A stretch of DNA of 64,000 nucleotides from Hymenolepis diminuta (GCA_900708905.1 CAADRB010000031.1:1194542-1258541); one strand, 5' to 3'. Counted from the stretch's first letter, positions 39,031 through 52,641 are shown. The notes: generated from the letters alone by a model not told the origin. Numbers and translations are program-made.

Positions 39031-42000
39031 CTATTGGGTGGTTCCATATTGAGCTTCACAGTCTAAAATCAATACAAAATAATTAATATTCTATATTAAG
39101 TAACTACTTATGAATTAAATAGTAGTGTTTCACTCACCATTACAGGACATAGAATTCTTCATGTGAGGATGCATATTCGGGCTGTTACCCTGAACTACAG
39201 TTTCTAAAGTAGACTCCCCAGGAGCTTGCTGAAAATGTCCAACGGAAGGTTTGCAGTCGCCAGAGGTCTGACTCCATGGCATTGTGAATCTCCTAGTATC
39301 AAAAGATTGTTGCTCTTCTGGATTCATTTCTCCAGGGGCCGAAAATGATGTACGTCTACCTTCGGTATTCTCAGCCCAAAAGTTACTTCCAGAAATAACC
39401 ATTTGTCCGGGTTGGTTGGAAGAAGATAGGATCCCATAGAGGGAATTCGAACCTTCAAAATGCGGAGAGTGGGATTCCATTTTCATAGACTGCTGCATTT
39501 GCTGTTGCTGTTGAGCCGCATCATCCTGAAAATGCTGATGAACAAATGCGGCTGCGTTTTGATACTGCTGTTCCATGATCGGATTGTAGAACCCACCGTG
39601 TGCAATCGATGCTGGAGCGTAAAATAAACCAGTCCTTTCATCCGAAATTTTCATTTCATCCTCGGTAGAGGTAATAGGAGCTGGATTTGGCGGTGTTCCT
39701 ATGGAAGAGGGATGTTGAGGGTGTGAATTCGGAGAGAGGTGCATGTTTGGAATGAGAAATTGTGAGAAAGTAACATCGGAATCCATCAAGACACCGGGGT
39801 TAGGAAGCTGGCCCATGAAGGGACCAGATGAAATCTCTTGACCTCCACTGCTTCCCTGAATACCACCTGCTACCATGGCTGCATTGGATGCTGATGCTCT
39901 CCGACGAAATCCTCGGGGACGTCTTCGCGATGCTCCGTCTTGGAACATGAATTCCGCTTGTGGGTCTATTGTCCAGTAGTGTCCTTTACCTGGTCTTCCC
40001 ATCCCTATTAAATAGCATGGAAACACATTTAAGGGAACGTTCTCTACTAATTTGAAACACTATCTTCACGATCTTCTTAAGGCTAAATGTCAAATAGATT
40101 GATTTAGCTCGAAAAAACTAGTACTAGATAACTGAAACGGGGGATGAGAAGGCAATATTACTAATTATTATTACTAATCAGTAGATAAACTTGACTTACG
40201 TTCAGCTTATGAAAAAAATAACCACAAAGAAAGTTGAAAGAGTTAAGCCATCCAACATTAATCAACCACTAAGAAAGTGAAAGCCGATTTATAATACAAA
40301 TTCTCTTGAATTGAATTGAAAATTTCTCTTCCTCTACTCGGTTCTTCATTTACTTCCTTAGAGGCTCTCTATATGATCTCTCCAAAAAAGAAAAGTGCAG
40401 GTTTTTCACTGCATTTGCTTTTAATTTACATTAAATAAGACAATAATATATAATCTAATTAATTATTTTAATGAAAGTTCAAGTTTGTTAGAGCAGTGCA
40501 TTAAAATGGACTTTAAATGCAGAGCATCTAATGAAATAAATTTTCGAAATGTCGCTATCATTCTCATTTCACTAGAATAAAAAATTAATATTAAAATAAT
40601 ATGAAAATAGAGTTAGTTTATTCACAAGTTCTTGGATCAGTCTATATCATATTTATATCAATTTAGAGAAGTCCGTTAAAAGTTATTGCGTCATGATCAA
40701 ATTAGAAAGGCGGTAAAAACATACTTGCAATTCAGTCAAAAACAAAATTCCCAGACAAAACAAGAGACGAAAATAAACGAATAATAATTTTCTCCATGAA
40801 TTAAACTTCCACCCTGTATAGCTTGGAAATGAATCGATCATAATGTGATCTCTCATGCAAATCTGTGAAAAGTTCAAATAAATAAGATCTGTAGGCAAAT
40901 CCCGAAGACATTGGATTATTACGACAAATGTATTTGTACTGTCTATCTCAAATATTAATGTCTAACTCAAAGTACGATCTTTAGATTAGATAAATCATTT
41001 TTAATTATTTCGTGTCTAACCATTTCACACATTTTAGTATCTATATCTAGATGAGGTCGTCCTAAAAGTTAATTTCCTTAAACAACTTGACTCGTTAAGA
41101 CTCGGTAACCGAAGTAAAACGGGGGGCGGGGGGACGAAATGAAGTCATACTTTGATAACGCCTTTTCAATTTTATTTCGTGAAAGTTACGGTATCCAAGA
41201 CCGTCACCTTACTTGTCCCTACAGTTGTAGCACGAAAATTTTTGTTTATATTAACTGCCTGTAGCAAGCGCGCGATTGCTGATACGTACGCACGCCAGCA
41301 TTGGAATTGCACCACACACATACATTGCTACTGTGTGATGTTCGATCGATTTTACAACTGTCGAAACCTTAAATTGTACTACCAACCTAAGCGTAGCTGT
41401 TTTTTCATGTTTATGTGTCAATTACAAATCAGTGTAAGATTTTTTAACCAATAATTTATCTATCTGACAAGACTTACCCTTGGGAAGTTTGATGAAGACT
41501 TCATTGAGGGAGAGATTGTGTCGTACGGAATTTTTCCAACCGGTGTATCCACCACGGAAGAATTCAAATTTATTATGGAGGAATTGGTAGATTTCACTAA
41601 GAGTACATTGCTTATTTGGAGATGCTTGAATCGCCATAGCGATTAGGGCAATGTAGGAATATGGAGGTTTTTCTGAACGACGGCCTGAAGCTAAAATTGA
41701 TCAAAAAGCTTATTAAAGCTATGGCTGATATTTAAAACTATGTTTGTTAGTTAATCACCATGGTTATAATATAAATCTCTAATTCGGTTTGTCAAAAGCC
41801 TATCAGGAATAGAAAGCATTACACTATAATACCAATATTGGAATATTTATTTCCTCCATTTGCGACTGAAGAATTAGATAAAAGTCGTTAAATTAAGTCA
41901 ATCATTTTTAATTTTCATAAGTCTTGTCTCGATGTTTGATCTTCTTCGAATTTATACCAAATTATGATCTCTTACTAAACATACAAATTATATACTCTCA

Positions 42001-43207
42001 TTAACTTTAGATCATATTTATTATATTTTAATGAAAATTACCAATTCCTATTTGATGGATTTAATTCCTTTACCTCTTTTGTGTAAAAATAACCACAAAG
42101 GAAAAAAAAACAAATAAAGCGACTGCATTTACCATCTTTTGAAATGCGCATTTATTGTAAAATTCTTTAAAAAGACATAAATGTTAACTTGTTTAATTCA
42201 AAGGTGCTCTGTAGAAAATAAATTGTTAAATAAACAATATTATCTTAAATTTATGATATTATCAAAATCTCTTGAAAAAAAGAATATAGTCGTCGGAAAC
42301 ATCGCTTACCATCTTTGCGACTTGATTTCTGCTCTGTTGTATTGGCATTCTCTGGGGTGGTTTCGTCTCTTGTATTCTCTGCGGAGATGGATCCATTTTC
42401 CATCCTCTCACCCTCAACCATGTTCTCGTTTGTTTCTGACTCTTCTTCTCCCTCCTCTTGTCTGTTTTCTCTCAGTTCGGTATTCTGCCGGTCCTTATCC
42501 TCACCAATTTGGTCAACATAACCTTGTCTATCGGAGTAATATTCTATTGGGGGAAGAGTTGGTTTAGTATCAATATCCTGAGGATGACCGGCGTGTACCA
42601 GATTCTCTGAACTTCCTGTCGTGTTAGTTGAGAGACAAGCATCACTGGAGGATTCAATTCCATTGTAATTTTGGTGACGTCCATATTGACTTGTAGGGGA
42701 ATTTCCTCTAAAGTAGCTGTTATTCTGCATAATGGAATGAGCACCGGGGAGTTGAAATGGTGACGATGTTTGAAAATCAGCATAGAAGGAGTTCTCATTC
42801 GGAGTGGGCATAGGATATCCATTTGGGTAAGCCTCGGGATCCCAGGCTCCAGCAAATCCTGGAGATGGGAGTTTATCATTCCAATAAGTAGCAGGATTTA
42901 TTGGAGTCTGTTTATCGTGAGAGAATTCAACCTGATGCGGACGTTGACTGAAGCCGGATTGAACTGGAGCTTCCCAATTATGGGCAGCCTCTGGATATCC
43001 ACAATGTTGATATTCATGGGTAATCCCATATCCATTCGGGAGGCTCTGATGATAATGAGCTGGAGGGACAGTGAAGGTACATTGGTTTGGTGTATTTGAA
43101 CTGATGCGAGAGGATAGATCAGTGGCATGATCTCCACCATAGGTAGCAGCATGCAGGTTGTTTGCTGCAAGAGAGTGGGATTGTAAGTAATTGCCTTCCA
43201 TTGCCAT
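39031..43207 (-). CDS. FoxF: FoxF (biniou-type) forkhead transcription factor
   Basis: Nuclear winged-helix activator; the family specifies visceral mesoderm and gut muscle. Coding exons on the minus strand: 43207-42310, 41690-41478, 40004-39138, 39062-39031. All have GT/AG ends and every junction is phase 1; the joined frame is 2010 bases, 669 aa. The start is the first ATG (MAMEGNYLQ); only non-ATG codons lie upstream in frame. Residues 1-300 are low-complexity (N, P, S, Y) and end in an acidic stretch (about 250-295). The forkhead domain, about 305-405, shows [25 protein letters not shown], recognition helix [13 protein letters not shown] (351-363), [20 protein letters not shown] and [11 protein letters not shown]; the EFMF and [10 protein letters not shown] pair is the FoxF signature. 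An intron splits the domain after LPK(G). A short Q-rich run (QQQQQMQQ) lies near residue 535. The last exon codes for only ten residues after the split codon; without that splice the protein would end two codons later (GE, then TGA). The gene looks intact. Confidence 0.93.
41090..41370. other. GC-richer island inside FoxF intron 2
   Basis: Within an AT-rich intron this block has a GGGGGGCGGGGGG run (about 41121-41133) and CpG-dense GCGCGCG and ACGTACGCACGCC text (about 41268-41293). It is open in a plus frame (41152-41454) with no recognisable protein. It could be a regulatory element or inserted DNA. Confidence 0.35.
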
Positions 43208-43860
43208 CCTGTATGCCCGTTGTTTACACAAACGATTTTTGAAGGACTCGGTGCGTATGTGCGCAGTGATTTGACGTTAGAATAAACACACACACCTACT
43301 AGGTACTGGGATATTTGTATACACAAATGCTGCGCAAGCAGGAAACTTTCTCTAACGCCAAAGGCAGTCGATGTGACGGGATATATGTAAACAAACCCCT
43401 TAGGGGAGGTGGAGAAGTTTGTGTTGGGGATGTAATGATAGTAGAAGGAAGATCTTGTAAAAGCAACGTGTCCAAGTAGTATGTACACACAAAGACACGA
43501 AAGCAAGTTATTGAACCACTCGCGGTAAGATAGTTTACACTAAAGCTGTAAACAGTCGTCGTATAAATGATCTTCGCTCGACACCTCTTGTAATGTATAA
43601 GGCAAAAGGGGGTGTATATTTAACATGATGACAGCGCGCGCAAAACTGCGGCCAAATGCCATTGGTCATCTGGAATGGTCTGTTAGCCGATTGGTCGGGC
43701 TGCGCATACTTCGAGACCTCTGATTGGTGGAGAAAATGTGCGAATTTCCCTGCATATCTGAGGTGGTAAGCGTGTGAAAGACACTGCACCTGGTTTGGAT
43801 ATGTCCCAAATGCTTAGTTTAAGGTCCTTTTATAGGTCCGCTGTCCCTTTTGTTTGTTTA
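43208..43860 (-). promoter_or_regulatory. FoxF promoter and 5' leader region
   Basis: Upstream of the FoxF ATG the sequence is richer in GC and CpG than the surroundings (for example GCGCGCGC around 43636). On the minus strand a TATAAAAG box lies at 43834-43827, which would put the start near 43800 and give a leader of about 590 bases if unspliced. Forkhead-type motifs (GTAAACA or its complement, or TGTTTGTTTA) occur at 43221-43227, 43386-43392, 43548-43554 and 43851-43860. Confidence 0.55.
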
Positions 43861-43869
43861 TGAGATGGT

Positions 43870-46800
43870 GTTTATTAATATGATTTGTTCGGACGGTTTA
43901 TCTTAATCTACCTTGCCATTCTCTATTTAGTTTTAGTTAATTTTGAACTCGTTTGCTCTCTCGTGTCCATGCAAATGTTCACTAACATAAGCCTTCAAGA
44001 CAATTCAGACTCCCCCACTTTCATGGAAGAAACTTGTATAGAATTTAATCATGAGAAAGCATCTTAACAGGAAAAATATAAATATAATCCATTAAGGAAG
44101 TTCGAATAAAGGCAAACAAAATAATTACTTCCACTTTAAATGCATTATATTATTTACTTTCTTTATAATTGACACAGATAAATATGATACGTTCAGCCGA
44201 TTCAAAGTTTTAATTTCTGGATGTAACCCCTTGGTTTCTAGATAAGTCTCTGTCCATGATGTTATTTGACCGGTTGATTAAACTGGGTGATCGGTCCTGC
44301 CATAAGGGCAACCTTTTCCCCTTTAAAAGTTAAAACAGCTGTTTAATACTAATTGATGTTAATAATGTATTTAAATATTCTTCATTATGAAATCGGTTGA
44401 TTATAAATGATAGTATAGAGTTAAATTCAAATATATGAACTGGACGGAAGAAAAGATGGGGATACGAAACTTAAAGATATGGGTACCAAGAAGCACTTCT
44501 TCTTTGGCTTGAAATATTTGATGGTAATGATTTCATTTGGGGTTCCCTTTAAAGACAGAGTGGCAAAAAAGCACTTTTAAAACTATGGTTTCCATTCATA
44601 TCCATTTTAAAGAAAAATGTTCTAATCTCTTTAAAGAAAGCATGCATGTTCCAAGACTAATAGATTCCAACTTCATTAACCACCCGTAATGATATTTAAT
44701 GTAAGTTAAAACAAACGTTTTATTGGAACGCCGTTTCCTCGCGAAAGTGTGTCTAAATGTAACTTTTCCATGTGAATATCTTGACGGACAAGATTAGTGG
44801 AGGCAACAAATTTGAGGTGACAGTAACCAATTTAACGTCTTAACTTATCAATTTACCCCTTTTGGAAGAGAAAATGAAACAGCGCCTGATTGTTTAATCT
44901 CCTACGTCTTTGTTTTTCGAAGTATCTGCCATTGTGTAACATTAACCATAATCAGACTACATTCTTTTCTTCCTATTCTTAGTAATCAAAAATAAAATTT
45001 TGGCTCTTGAACTTATATTGGGGCTCCTAAATTTAGGTAATGGGTGGACCGATTTCTGTTCTAGAATTACAGATAGAAAGCGAATTAAATACCTTAACAT
45101 GAACGTGTGGGATCGAAAATCTTGCTAGATCGTCGGCTAATCTTAGATAGTCTAAATTAAAAGGTGTTAAACCGGACTCTAAAACTCCATTTAACGATGG
45201 ATAAGTTTATTAATTTTAGAAAAAGATTTCCTTTTTTTTCTCCATCCAGAATGTCAATCCATCTTTATTCCATTTCGGGAAATTTCGTTAGCTCCCGGGA
45301 TTATAATATTTTGTCTAGCTTCTGCTTGTTCAATTAAGCTTTAATAATTTCCTTCACAATGAAAAATTGAGATTTGTTTGATAACACGTACATCATGGAC
45401 AAAAATTATAAAATTTGAACTTCTAATAAAATTTTTGAATATATACATATGTATTCGGAATTCAAATGACGTAAGATCCTTGATGATTTATTATCTGCCT
45501 AAAATCCTTTTTACTCCTAAATGAACCATTTCATTCTGCCTCGGTCTCAAATACTTTTCCACAATCAAAACTGGTGAATTTTTATTTCGCTATTTGTAAT
45601 TATAAAATTATCTGTGAAGGTCAGTACTTTTGCTCTTCTAAGCGTTTAGTGCTTCCTCAGCAGACAAACTATTTCGGGTCGATTTGAGCTTATTTTGAAG
45701 TAATGCAGGTTTGATCGTTGATCATCTTCATCAATGCAATTTATCATAACAGGTCATTTATGAATTAAGTTTCTGATTCAGAAGTGTGCCTGAAAATGAC
45801 CTGCCTCGACGACTTGACTATTTGCTCTGCTGACAAGGGGAGAGATGCATGTGATAAGGTGATAGCAACCGATTTGGCAGAGGTCACATGCCGGTCGAAC
45901 ACCTCAATTCGAAAATGAATTATTTAATTGATAATTGCTGTATTTTAAAGTGGTAGCAATTATTTATATCAAACAAGAAAAGTGACTAACACCTATAATA
46001 GTAAGAGAAAAAGGTAATGAAGGCATAAAAATCTTCCTTTTCTGTATATATTGTAATTGGTAGCTTTTACTTACTGGATTGAGTTCATTGTACCATGACT
46101 TGCCATTCCACAAATGAAATCTGTGTTGCGAAATTCGTTAAACAGATAAATACAAATAAGTGTTTTTTTTTCTAGTAGATCTACCTACCTACGCGATGAA
46201 ATCGCATGACCGATACGATTATAGTAACTGCCAAATGCTCTGTTCTAGGATGACTCAGTGTAGTAACGCCAGATCTTGCTTTTTTGTTTATTTTAAAAGT
46301 TCAGAGTGGATAAAGCGAGATACGAATTCACCCGAGTCTACCTCTTTGGTTCATCAGCAAGTGATGCATAATCTCCGCTAAATCTTATCATACTTTCGAT
46401 AAGTATAGCGATACCTTTACTGCATGAATAGCTTCAGTTAATAATATTGGCCAGTAGTGGGATTGCAGAATAGAAATTTTTCAGCCGGAGGTCATATAAT
46501 GTATTCCCTCTCTCTTTAAATTATTTGGAAAATGCTTCCTTTCATTGCTTTTCCTTGAGCTCTGCCTTTAATATTATTTTCTATAAAAGCCTAAATTCTA
46601 AGTTGACGAAGTCTATATTTGAATACTTAGGGTGGATATAGAATTCGAAACCATTTAGTAATAAAGGAATACTCTTAAAAGGCTTCCATCGCCATATGCT
46701 GTCAAAAATATTCAATAAACAAGCTTGTAACTTCTAATGTGAAAACTTTACTGATTTTCATGAACGCAAAGTGCCTTTAGCATCCCGAAAAAAAGGACAA

Positions 46801-47205
46801 GAATCAATTGTCACTAAAGAGGAAAATTCTGAAATTAGGGTTAAGGGAATCATTAGACATATATGAATCTATAATGCTCACCAAGGAAACAACTTTTCAT
46901 TTTATTCATTTAGATAAATGATTGGATTATCATCTTTTCTATTAATTAAACTCAGAAGATATACTGTATTTAAATTCATTTAAACCATTACCCACACTGG
47001 TCAATGCTTATCAATAAATGCAGCTGAATTTCTCAAAAATGCATGCTTTCATTGTCTTCTTCAACATACCGGTGACTTTAATTCACTTGTTCTATCCTCG
47101 CAAGCATGGCTCAAGACCGCAAAGTTTATACTTTCTCTGGATGAGCAAATCGCATCCCTCTCGTGGTCTTCAAGTCCTCTGTTGGTCTTATCAATACGCG
47201 GATGG
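43870..47205. other. Noncoding stretch upstream of FoxF
   Basis: No recognisable gene. Frames at 43885-44067 and 46160-46381 have no family motifs. A weak SINE-like GCAGAGGTCACATGCCGGTC lies near 45878. Enhancers of FoxF could lie here, but nothing in the sequence proves it. Confidence 0.4.
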
Positions 47206-47210
47206 ATGCT

Positions 47211-47256
47211 GAACTGACGTTTTGACAGTCAGTACGGACAAAACTGCCGTCAGTTC
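47211..47256. repeat. Near-perfect hairpin
   Basis: GAACTGACGTTTTG (47211-47224) pairs with CAAAA, a four-base bulge (CTGC) and CGTCAGTTC ending at 47256, giving a stem of about 14 pairs round a 14-base loop. An inner ACTGAC/GTCAGT pair gives an alternative fold. It may be a decayed foldback transposon end or a structured RNA. Confidence 0.45.
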
Positions 47257-47259
47257 GGC

Positions 47260-50200
47260 TGTGGATTAACTTTCACCCATCAATTCCATTAAGAAGGCTT
47301 TCATACCCATAAATAGTGATTGTATCTTAGTGGTAACCCATTATCACTATTACTCTGCAAATGTTACTCCTTCTTAGTTAATGGTAGGTTTAGCTGCATT
47401 AATTCAAAGGTAAAGGTTTGAATCAAAAGCAGTAAACAAAAAATCACAGAATTCTTGATTAAATAAGACGGACTTCTAAATGACTAATGATAATGCTTAA
47501 AAATTTATGGTCTAGCCATCTCGAACACGAGGCCAGGCTAGAGCAAATCGTTAGGAATCACACTGAGCTAATTAAGAATCACATGCAGATCCTTGGCGCA
47601 TATTGCGCATGACTAAAATGCAAGGCCCATAAACAGGCCAGTTATAGATCACGCCTTGCATGGTTAACAAAGTAGCAATCTGGAAATTCTTTGATGAAAA
47701 ACCCTACTGCCCTTCTCTTAACCAGCTTTAATTTGGAGGGCTGGTCATTAGATGTATCCTGATGATTATCAACCCTATAAATTTGCAAACAGTCTATATT
47801 CTCGATGTACTCACTGAGTAATCGTACCTATTTGACTTCGATTTGTCCCGGCATACCACTCCATTTGTATGAGGAGTCATATAAGCGAATTTTAACTAAA
47901 TTTTCCCTATTTTATGGAATTTCAGTTGATAAAATGAAAAATTGCAGCTTATTTCTGTGATTTTCAATTTAATTGTAAGTAATATGAAAAGCACGAATAC
48001 TTCAGATGAAATGTGAAAAGTATTGTGACGCATTTGATGGACGAAAAGGTATGCGGTGTGAGTTTCAGTTGCACCTCTACGCACTCGCGTCTTTTTCCAT
48101 GAAATTTGTTTATACAAAGTGTGTTTTAAGACTTTTTGAGACGTAAATCTACTGCTTCACTATTTGGAAATAAATTATGCCAATTGTTGGAAATTTCTTT
48201 TATCTATTGTTTTTGAACGCTATTTGGAAAGAAAATAGAATGGCTTCTACCATTGCATTCGCGACAGTTTATTTTCCCGCTCATACCCTCGGAAAGTATC
48301 CACTTATTCATTATCGGTTTCTACTCCTTGCGTCTTGATATGGAATCCCAGCAAGATTAGAATGCAAATTTGTGATAGTACAAAACAATGCGCTCCATTA
48401 GACTATTCCCCTAATCTGTAGCTGATTCAACGAGGTCAATGAGACCATGACAAGTGTAAATAGTGCTCAAAGCCAGAGCTCAAGATATTGCCTGTCATCA
48501 CTAATCGAATTTAAATGTCATCGTGGAGATTGGCTCTTCCCTGACATTCCCAATTTTTTATAAAACTTCTTCCTTTGAGTGAAATGGCCGGATTTCTCAG
48601 CTGCAGTCGTCACCATTATCAATCATCAATTTTTTGATCCTATTTATAACTCTGAATCTGGCCGGATCGCTGGAACCAGGATAGTCATTGGGGAAGGCGG
48701 TTAAAGATAGCAACCATAGTTTTCACAAGTTATGAGAATTTTACACCATCCTGTAATTGTCCAGCTAGTCATCTAGTTGTTTCTTACTGTCCTAATTTGC
48801 ATAAGCATTTGTATTTTTTCGTTAAATGAACTGTTTAACAACGACAGGTTTGAGTTAAACACAGTCATTGAGTTACGGCAGATGGGAAAATAAACTGCTG
48901 GAAGAAAAGTGTTCAAAGTTCTTGTTAAATTCCGTGATCATTTATTCAAGAAATAATGTTGAAAAACTCACCTCATTAGAAATGCGCATTAATGCAAAAA
49001 TAGAATAAAAGAATATAACAATTTTTCTTAGGTATATTCTTTTTCAACCTTTTGTAAGCCAATAGCCAACCTGCAGATCCACAAGATTAGCAATGCCAAG
49101 TTCGAATAATACTGGCGTCCATACTGTGATTCGAACGATCAACCTTGATGTTGATCAGGAGCAATTTCCTTCACCCCTTGTCCAGGGTGAAATGAAAGTT
49201 AGAAAATACAAATTTTTTGAGAAACCATTCTTTATTCAACTATTACATTTTAAAACAATACGTTTTTCTCTAAATATCCACTCTAGTAACATTTCAGGGT
49301 TCGGAATTCAGTTTTGGAACGTTAGGATTTAGTGATTAGGATTAGTGATTAGTGTTCTTGATGAAAAAATTTTAATAGGAGAAATCCCGTCATCCAAACT
49401 TATAGAATGTTGCCATTTCAGTTGACCCTTTCTTTTGCTGTCAAACTAATAATGATTGTGAGCGTTTTCCACTGGCGGGTAAAATAAATTTGGATTCAGA
49501 TCTAGATTTTAATCTTTCTCATTTTGATCAGCCCATCTTATGGCAGACCGTTAGTACAATTTACCTAATTTGAAGCAGCCTTTGTATGAGGGACGTATGG
49601 ACACTATATGGGACCAAAAATTTTAACGTACGTGATTAATTTATGAAGGAGTTGAAATAACGGTACCCAGACGATTATGAGACAGTAAGGATGCTCAGTC
49701 ACCCAAGCTGCTCTAGCTTCAGCATCCGGTTATTTTTGGACGGGGTCTCTATTTCCGGTAACGTAAATAAATCACTTGTCTGTGAAGTCTATTTGATCGA
49801 TGGTGTCACTTTAAATCGGGGAGATTGTGGTGACTGCATAGTCTTCCCCTAAACGTACTTTTGTCTAAAATAACAGTTTGATGCCTAGTACAGAGGTTTA
49901 GTATCACATATTTATATGAAACGTTATAAATACACTGATAAAGTCATCATTGATGCAAAGTCATTATTGACTCCCTCTCCACCCTAAACCTTATTGAATT
50001 CATTTACCGTTCCCCTTATTCCGATTATTAAAACCTTTTGCATTATCATGGGTAATAACATTAATAAACTTCAAGTATGCTTGAAAATTATAAAAAATAT
50101 CGATTTTAATATCCGTTACTCACTCATATTTTCAATTTATGTGAAAGCATTTCTTTGGAAGCTGAAATGATAAAAATGAGTTAAAAGAAAGGAGCAAACT

Positions 50201-51600
50201 GATAAAGATATAAACAATCCTAGGTCTTTCCTTTAGTCTTCGACAGTGAGCAAATTAAACATTCAACCCGTTAATGTTGACGATAAACTACGTTACTCAA
50301 CTTGGAACATTGTAGAATGTGAACCTTTAATCTGTATCGCTTCAAGAAACTTTCACTCTTACCAAGTCAGGTGTTTTGAATACTCGGTAAGTTTTCATTT
50401 TACCCAGCTACTCTCAAAACTAAGTCCCAAAAGATTATTAGGACAAAGGGGCGCCAATTGAAATTTGAATTCAATGGGAGCTCATTTGTTACCTTAGATG
50501 TAATATTCCAACTGCATCCTACTCTTCTCCCCCAAATAAAGACCACTCTGTCTAATTTGTAAATTTACCACAAACTTTAACTGGTCTATTTCCAGCCAAC
50601 CTTATCATTTTAACAGACTGAAGCTCTCGAAATCTTGAAATTAAACAAGTCGACTTAGAAGTAAGGAATAGCGTAAAATTTAGAGGCTGAGGAAGCCAAC
50701 TTTGCAATCAACGGTGAATTTTTGCTTTAAGGTTTATTTTTTTATTTAAAAAACTTTGTAAATTAAGACTATATTATTTTATTTTATTCCGATTATACAG
50801 ATGGTCTCTAATCTGATATCTTCTTATATATTACATCCATTTCGTTTCAATAATTTTGTCACTTTAGCAATATATAATGATATTTCTTGAGCTTAGCGAC
50901 TAAAGAATAATTTCGTCAAATAAAATTAACCAAATTAATAATTACTACCAAAATTGAATCAAATTAATTTTCTTGGTGCAGCTTTCTACAACATTTTATA
51001 CAATGCGCTCAAGCATGTGATTGGTGAGCAATAGTCTCAGAGAGTTAATTCGATTGGCTATTAACCCTACTTCCATCAACCAATAAGGACATTGCAAGGA
51101 CTGAGTTCGTTTTGGCTTTGAGAACATGCATTTATTAGCTCTGAGCACATTGGGCTGGAGTGTTAAAAATTCAGCGATGTAAGTAAATGTTTTTTCTTTA
51201 AAAATATAATTTTTTAAAAATAAAAGTTAAGTCTTAAATTTTATACAATGTATATAATATTGCTAATGATATATGCCTGCTATTCATCATTTTAAATAAT
51301 GGTTTACAAAGTCAGAGATCACGAGGTTAATAAGCCCTGATGGACAATAACAATCGCATTTTTTAAAATTAGTTAAGAATGAGATTAGAGCTTTCAGAAT
51401 GTTGTTTTTCTGCCATAGCGAATATTAATTTATCTATTCTCATCAAAATTTTCTCAAGAGTGTGTATCTTTTCAAGTTATTCGAAGAGAGTAGATAGACC
51501 TATTGTAATGAGCATCGAAAATCGGCAAGTAAAATTTCCTACTCTGACTTCAGGCATACACGGATAGTGCAATTTCTTCGGTAAATTTTTATATATATTC
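47260..51600. other. Noncoding stretch with a weak second hairpin
   Basis: No gene seen. ATGCAAGGC at 47618-47626 pairs with GCCTTGCAT at 47653-47661 (9-bp stem). A short direct repeat of GATTAG-type units lies at 49326-49352. Small frames at 49093-49332, 49691-49855, 50246-50461 and 51379-51567 match nothing I know. Confidence 0.4.
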
Positions 51601-51606
51601 ATAACA

Positions 51607-51690
51607 CTACCTCACTGCTGTAGTGGCTAATATGTCTACCTGTATGGTTAGAGAACATGGGTACGATGATCACTTACGTGCATCTATTTA
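51607..51690 (+). repeat. tRNA-derived SINE-like fragment (copy E)
   Basis: TGTAGTGGCTAATATGTCTA at 51620-51639 looks like a tRNA D-arm with an A box, and GGGTACGATGATC at 51659-51671 resembles a B box (GGTTCGATTCC) at the expected spacing. It lacks the TCAGAGGTCA core of the other copies, so it may be a separate tRNA-derived family or a tRNA pseudogene. Confidence 0.35.
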
Positions 51691-52641
51691 ATAACACAAC
51701 CAACAGCACTGATTATAATTGGTCAAGGGAGGAGTGACGGAATGAGAGTTTTCTTTATTTTAAGACCCTACCAAAGATATTTTTCCGAAAAACGCGTTTA
51801 CTCAGCGAACTTGGGACTCATTCAAATATTTGCGGCGTTTTAAAGAAAATTTATCTTGTCATTCATAGGCTGCTTATTTGTGGCTATAGAGTCCCATTCT
51901 GCTGATTTCTGTATGGTTTTTAGGGCGGTATTTATCGAAAAGCACCAAACACTTAATCTTGAAGGTTTTCTAAGAATCTAATTAGTTAAAAGGTCTCATT
52001 GAAGGTACAATTTGAAAAGAGATAAATTTGGCATTCAAAATAATATCTACTGAGGCGAAGGAAAGTGAAATTTAGTGAAATAAAGATTTCTATATAGCTT
52101 GAGGTGCAGCTGATGCCTCTACCTTATTTTAGCTTAGTTATGAGAGTGAAGGCTTACTATCCCGATTATCCTAAACCAGCTCAAATTTGTCTATTAGTAG
52201 ATGACACTTTACATCGAAATCAATCTGGTTTTGCAATTTGCGCAAGTCAGCTTAGCAGAACTCAGCTCAACTAACTCAGCGTTTTCAGTATCACATATCA
52301 CATTTTTCCAGAGGATCCCTAGGGCACGTCTAGTCAATGTTCAATCTCATTACTGTCTAAAAACTGAACTTTCGTTCTGTGGAATCCTTCAGTATTTAAG
52401 GGGATATTTTCTATTACCATTTCACCTACGCTAATTCAAAATATTAGATTGGTTAAACTTAGTGTTATTTTAGCATATCTCACTAGCTTCTAGAATTTAT
52501 TTTAGCCCATACTTCGACTAGGAATTAATTTTGTGAACTTAAAATTTAATTACCCATGGATTCAGGACAATTAGCGGTATATGGCGAAGATGACCACCAC
52601 TTGAGGCAGACAGTCTGGCCCACTTCGTATAACAGGTGACG

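Noticed and set aside
42181..43099. Several frames on both strands over FoxF exon 1
   Set aside because: They are shadows of the coding frame of FoxF exon 1.
49691..49855. 54-codon ATG frame with a GDCGDC segment
   Set aside because: Too short and isolated, with no known motif.
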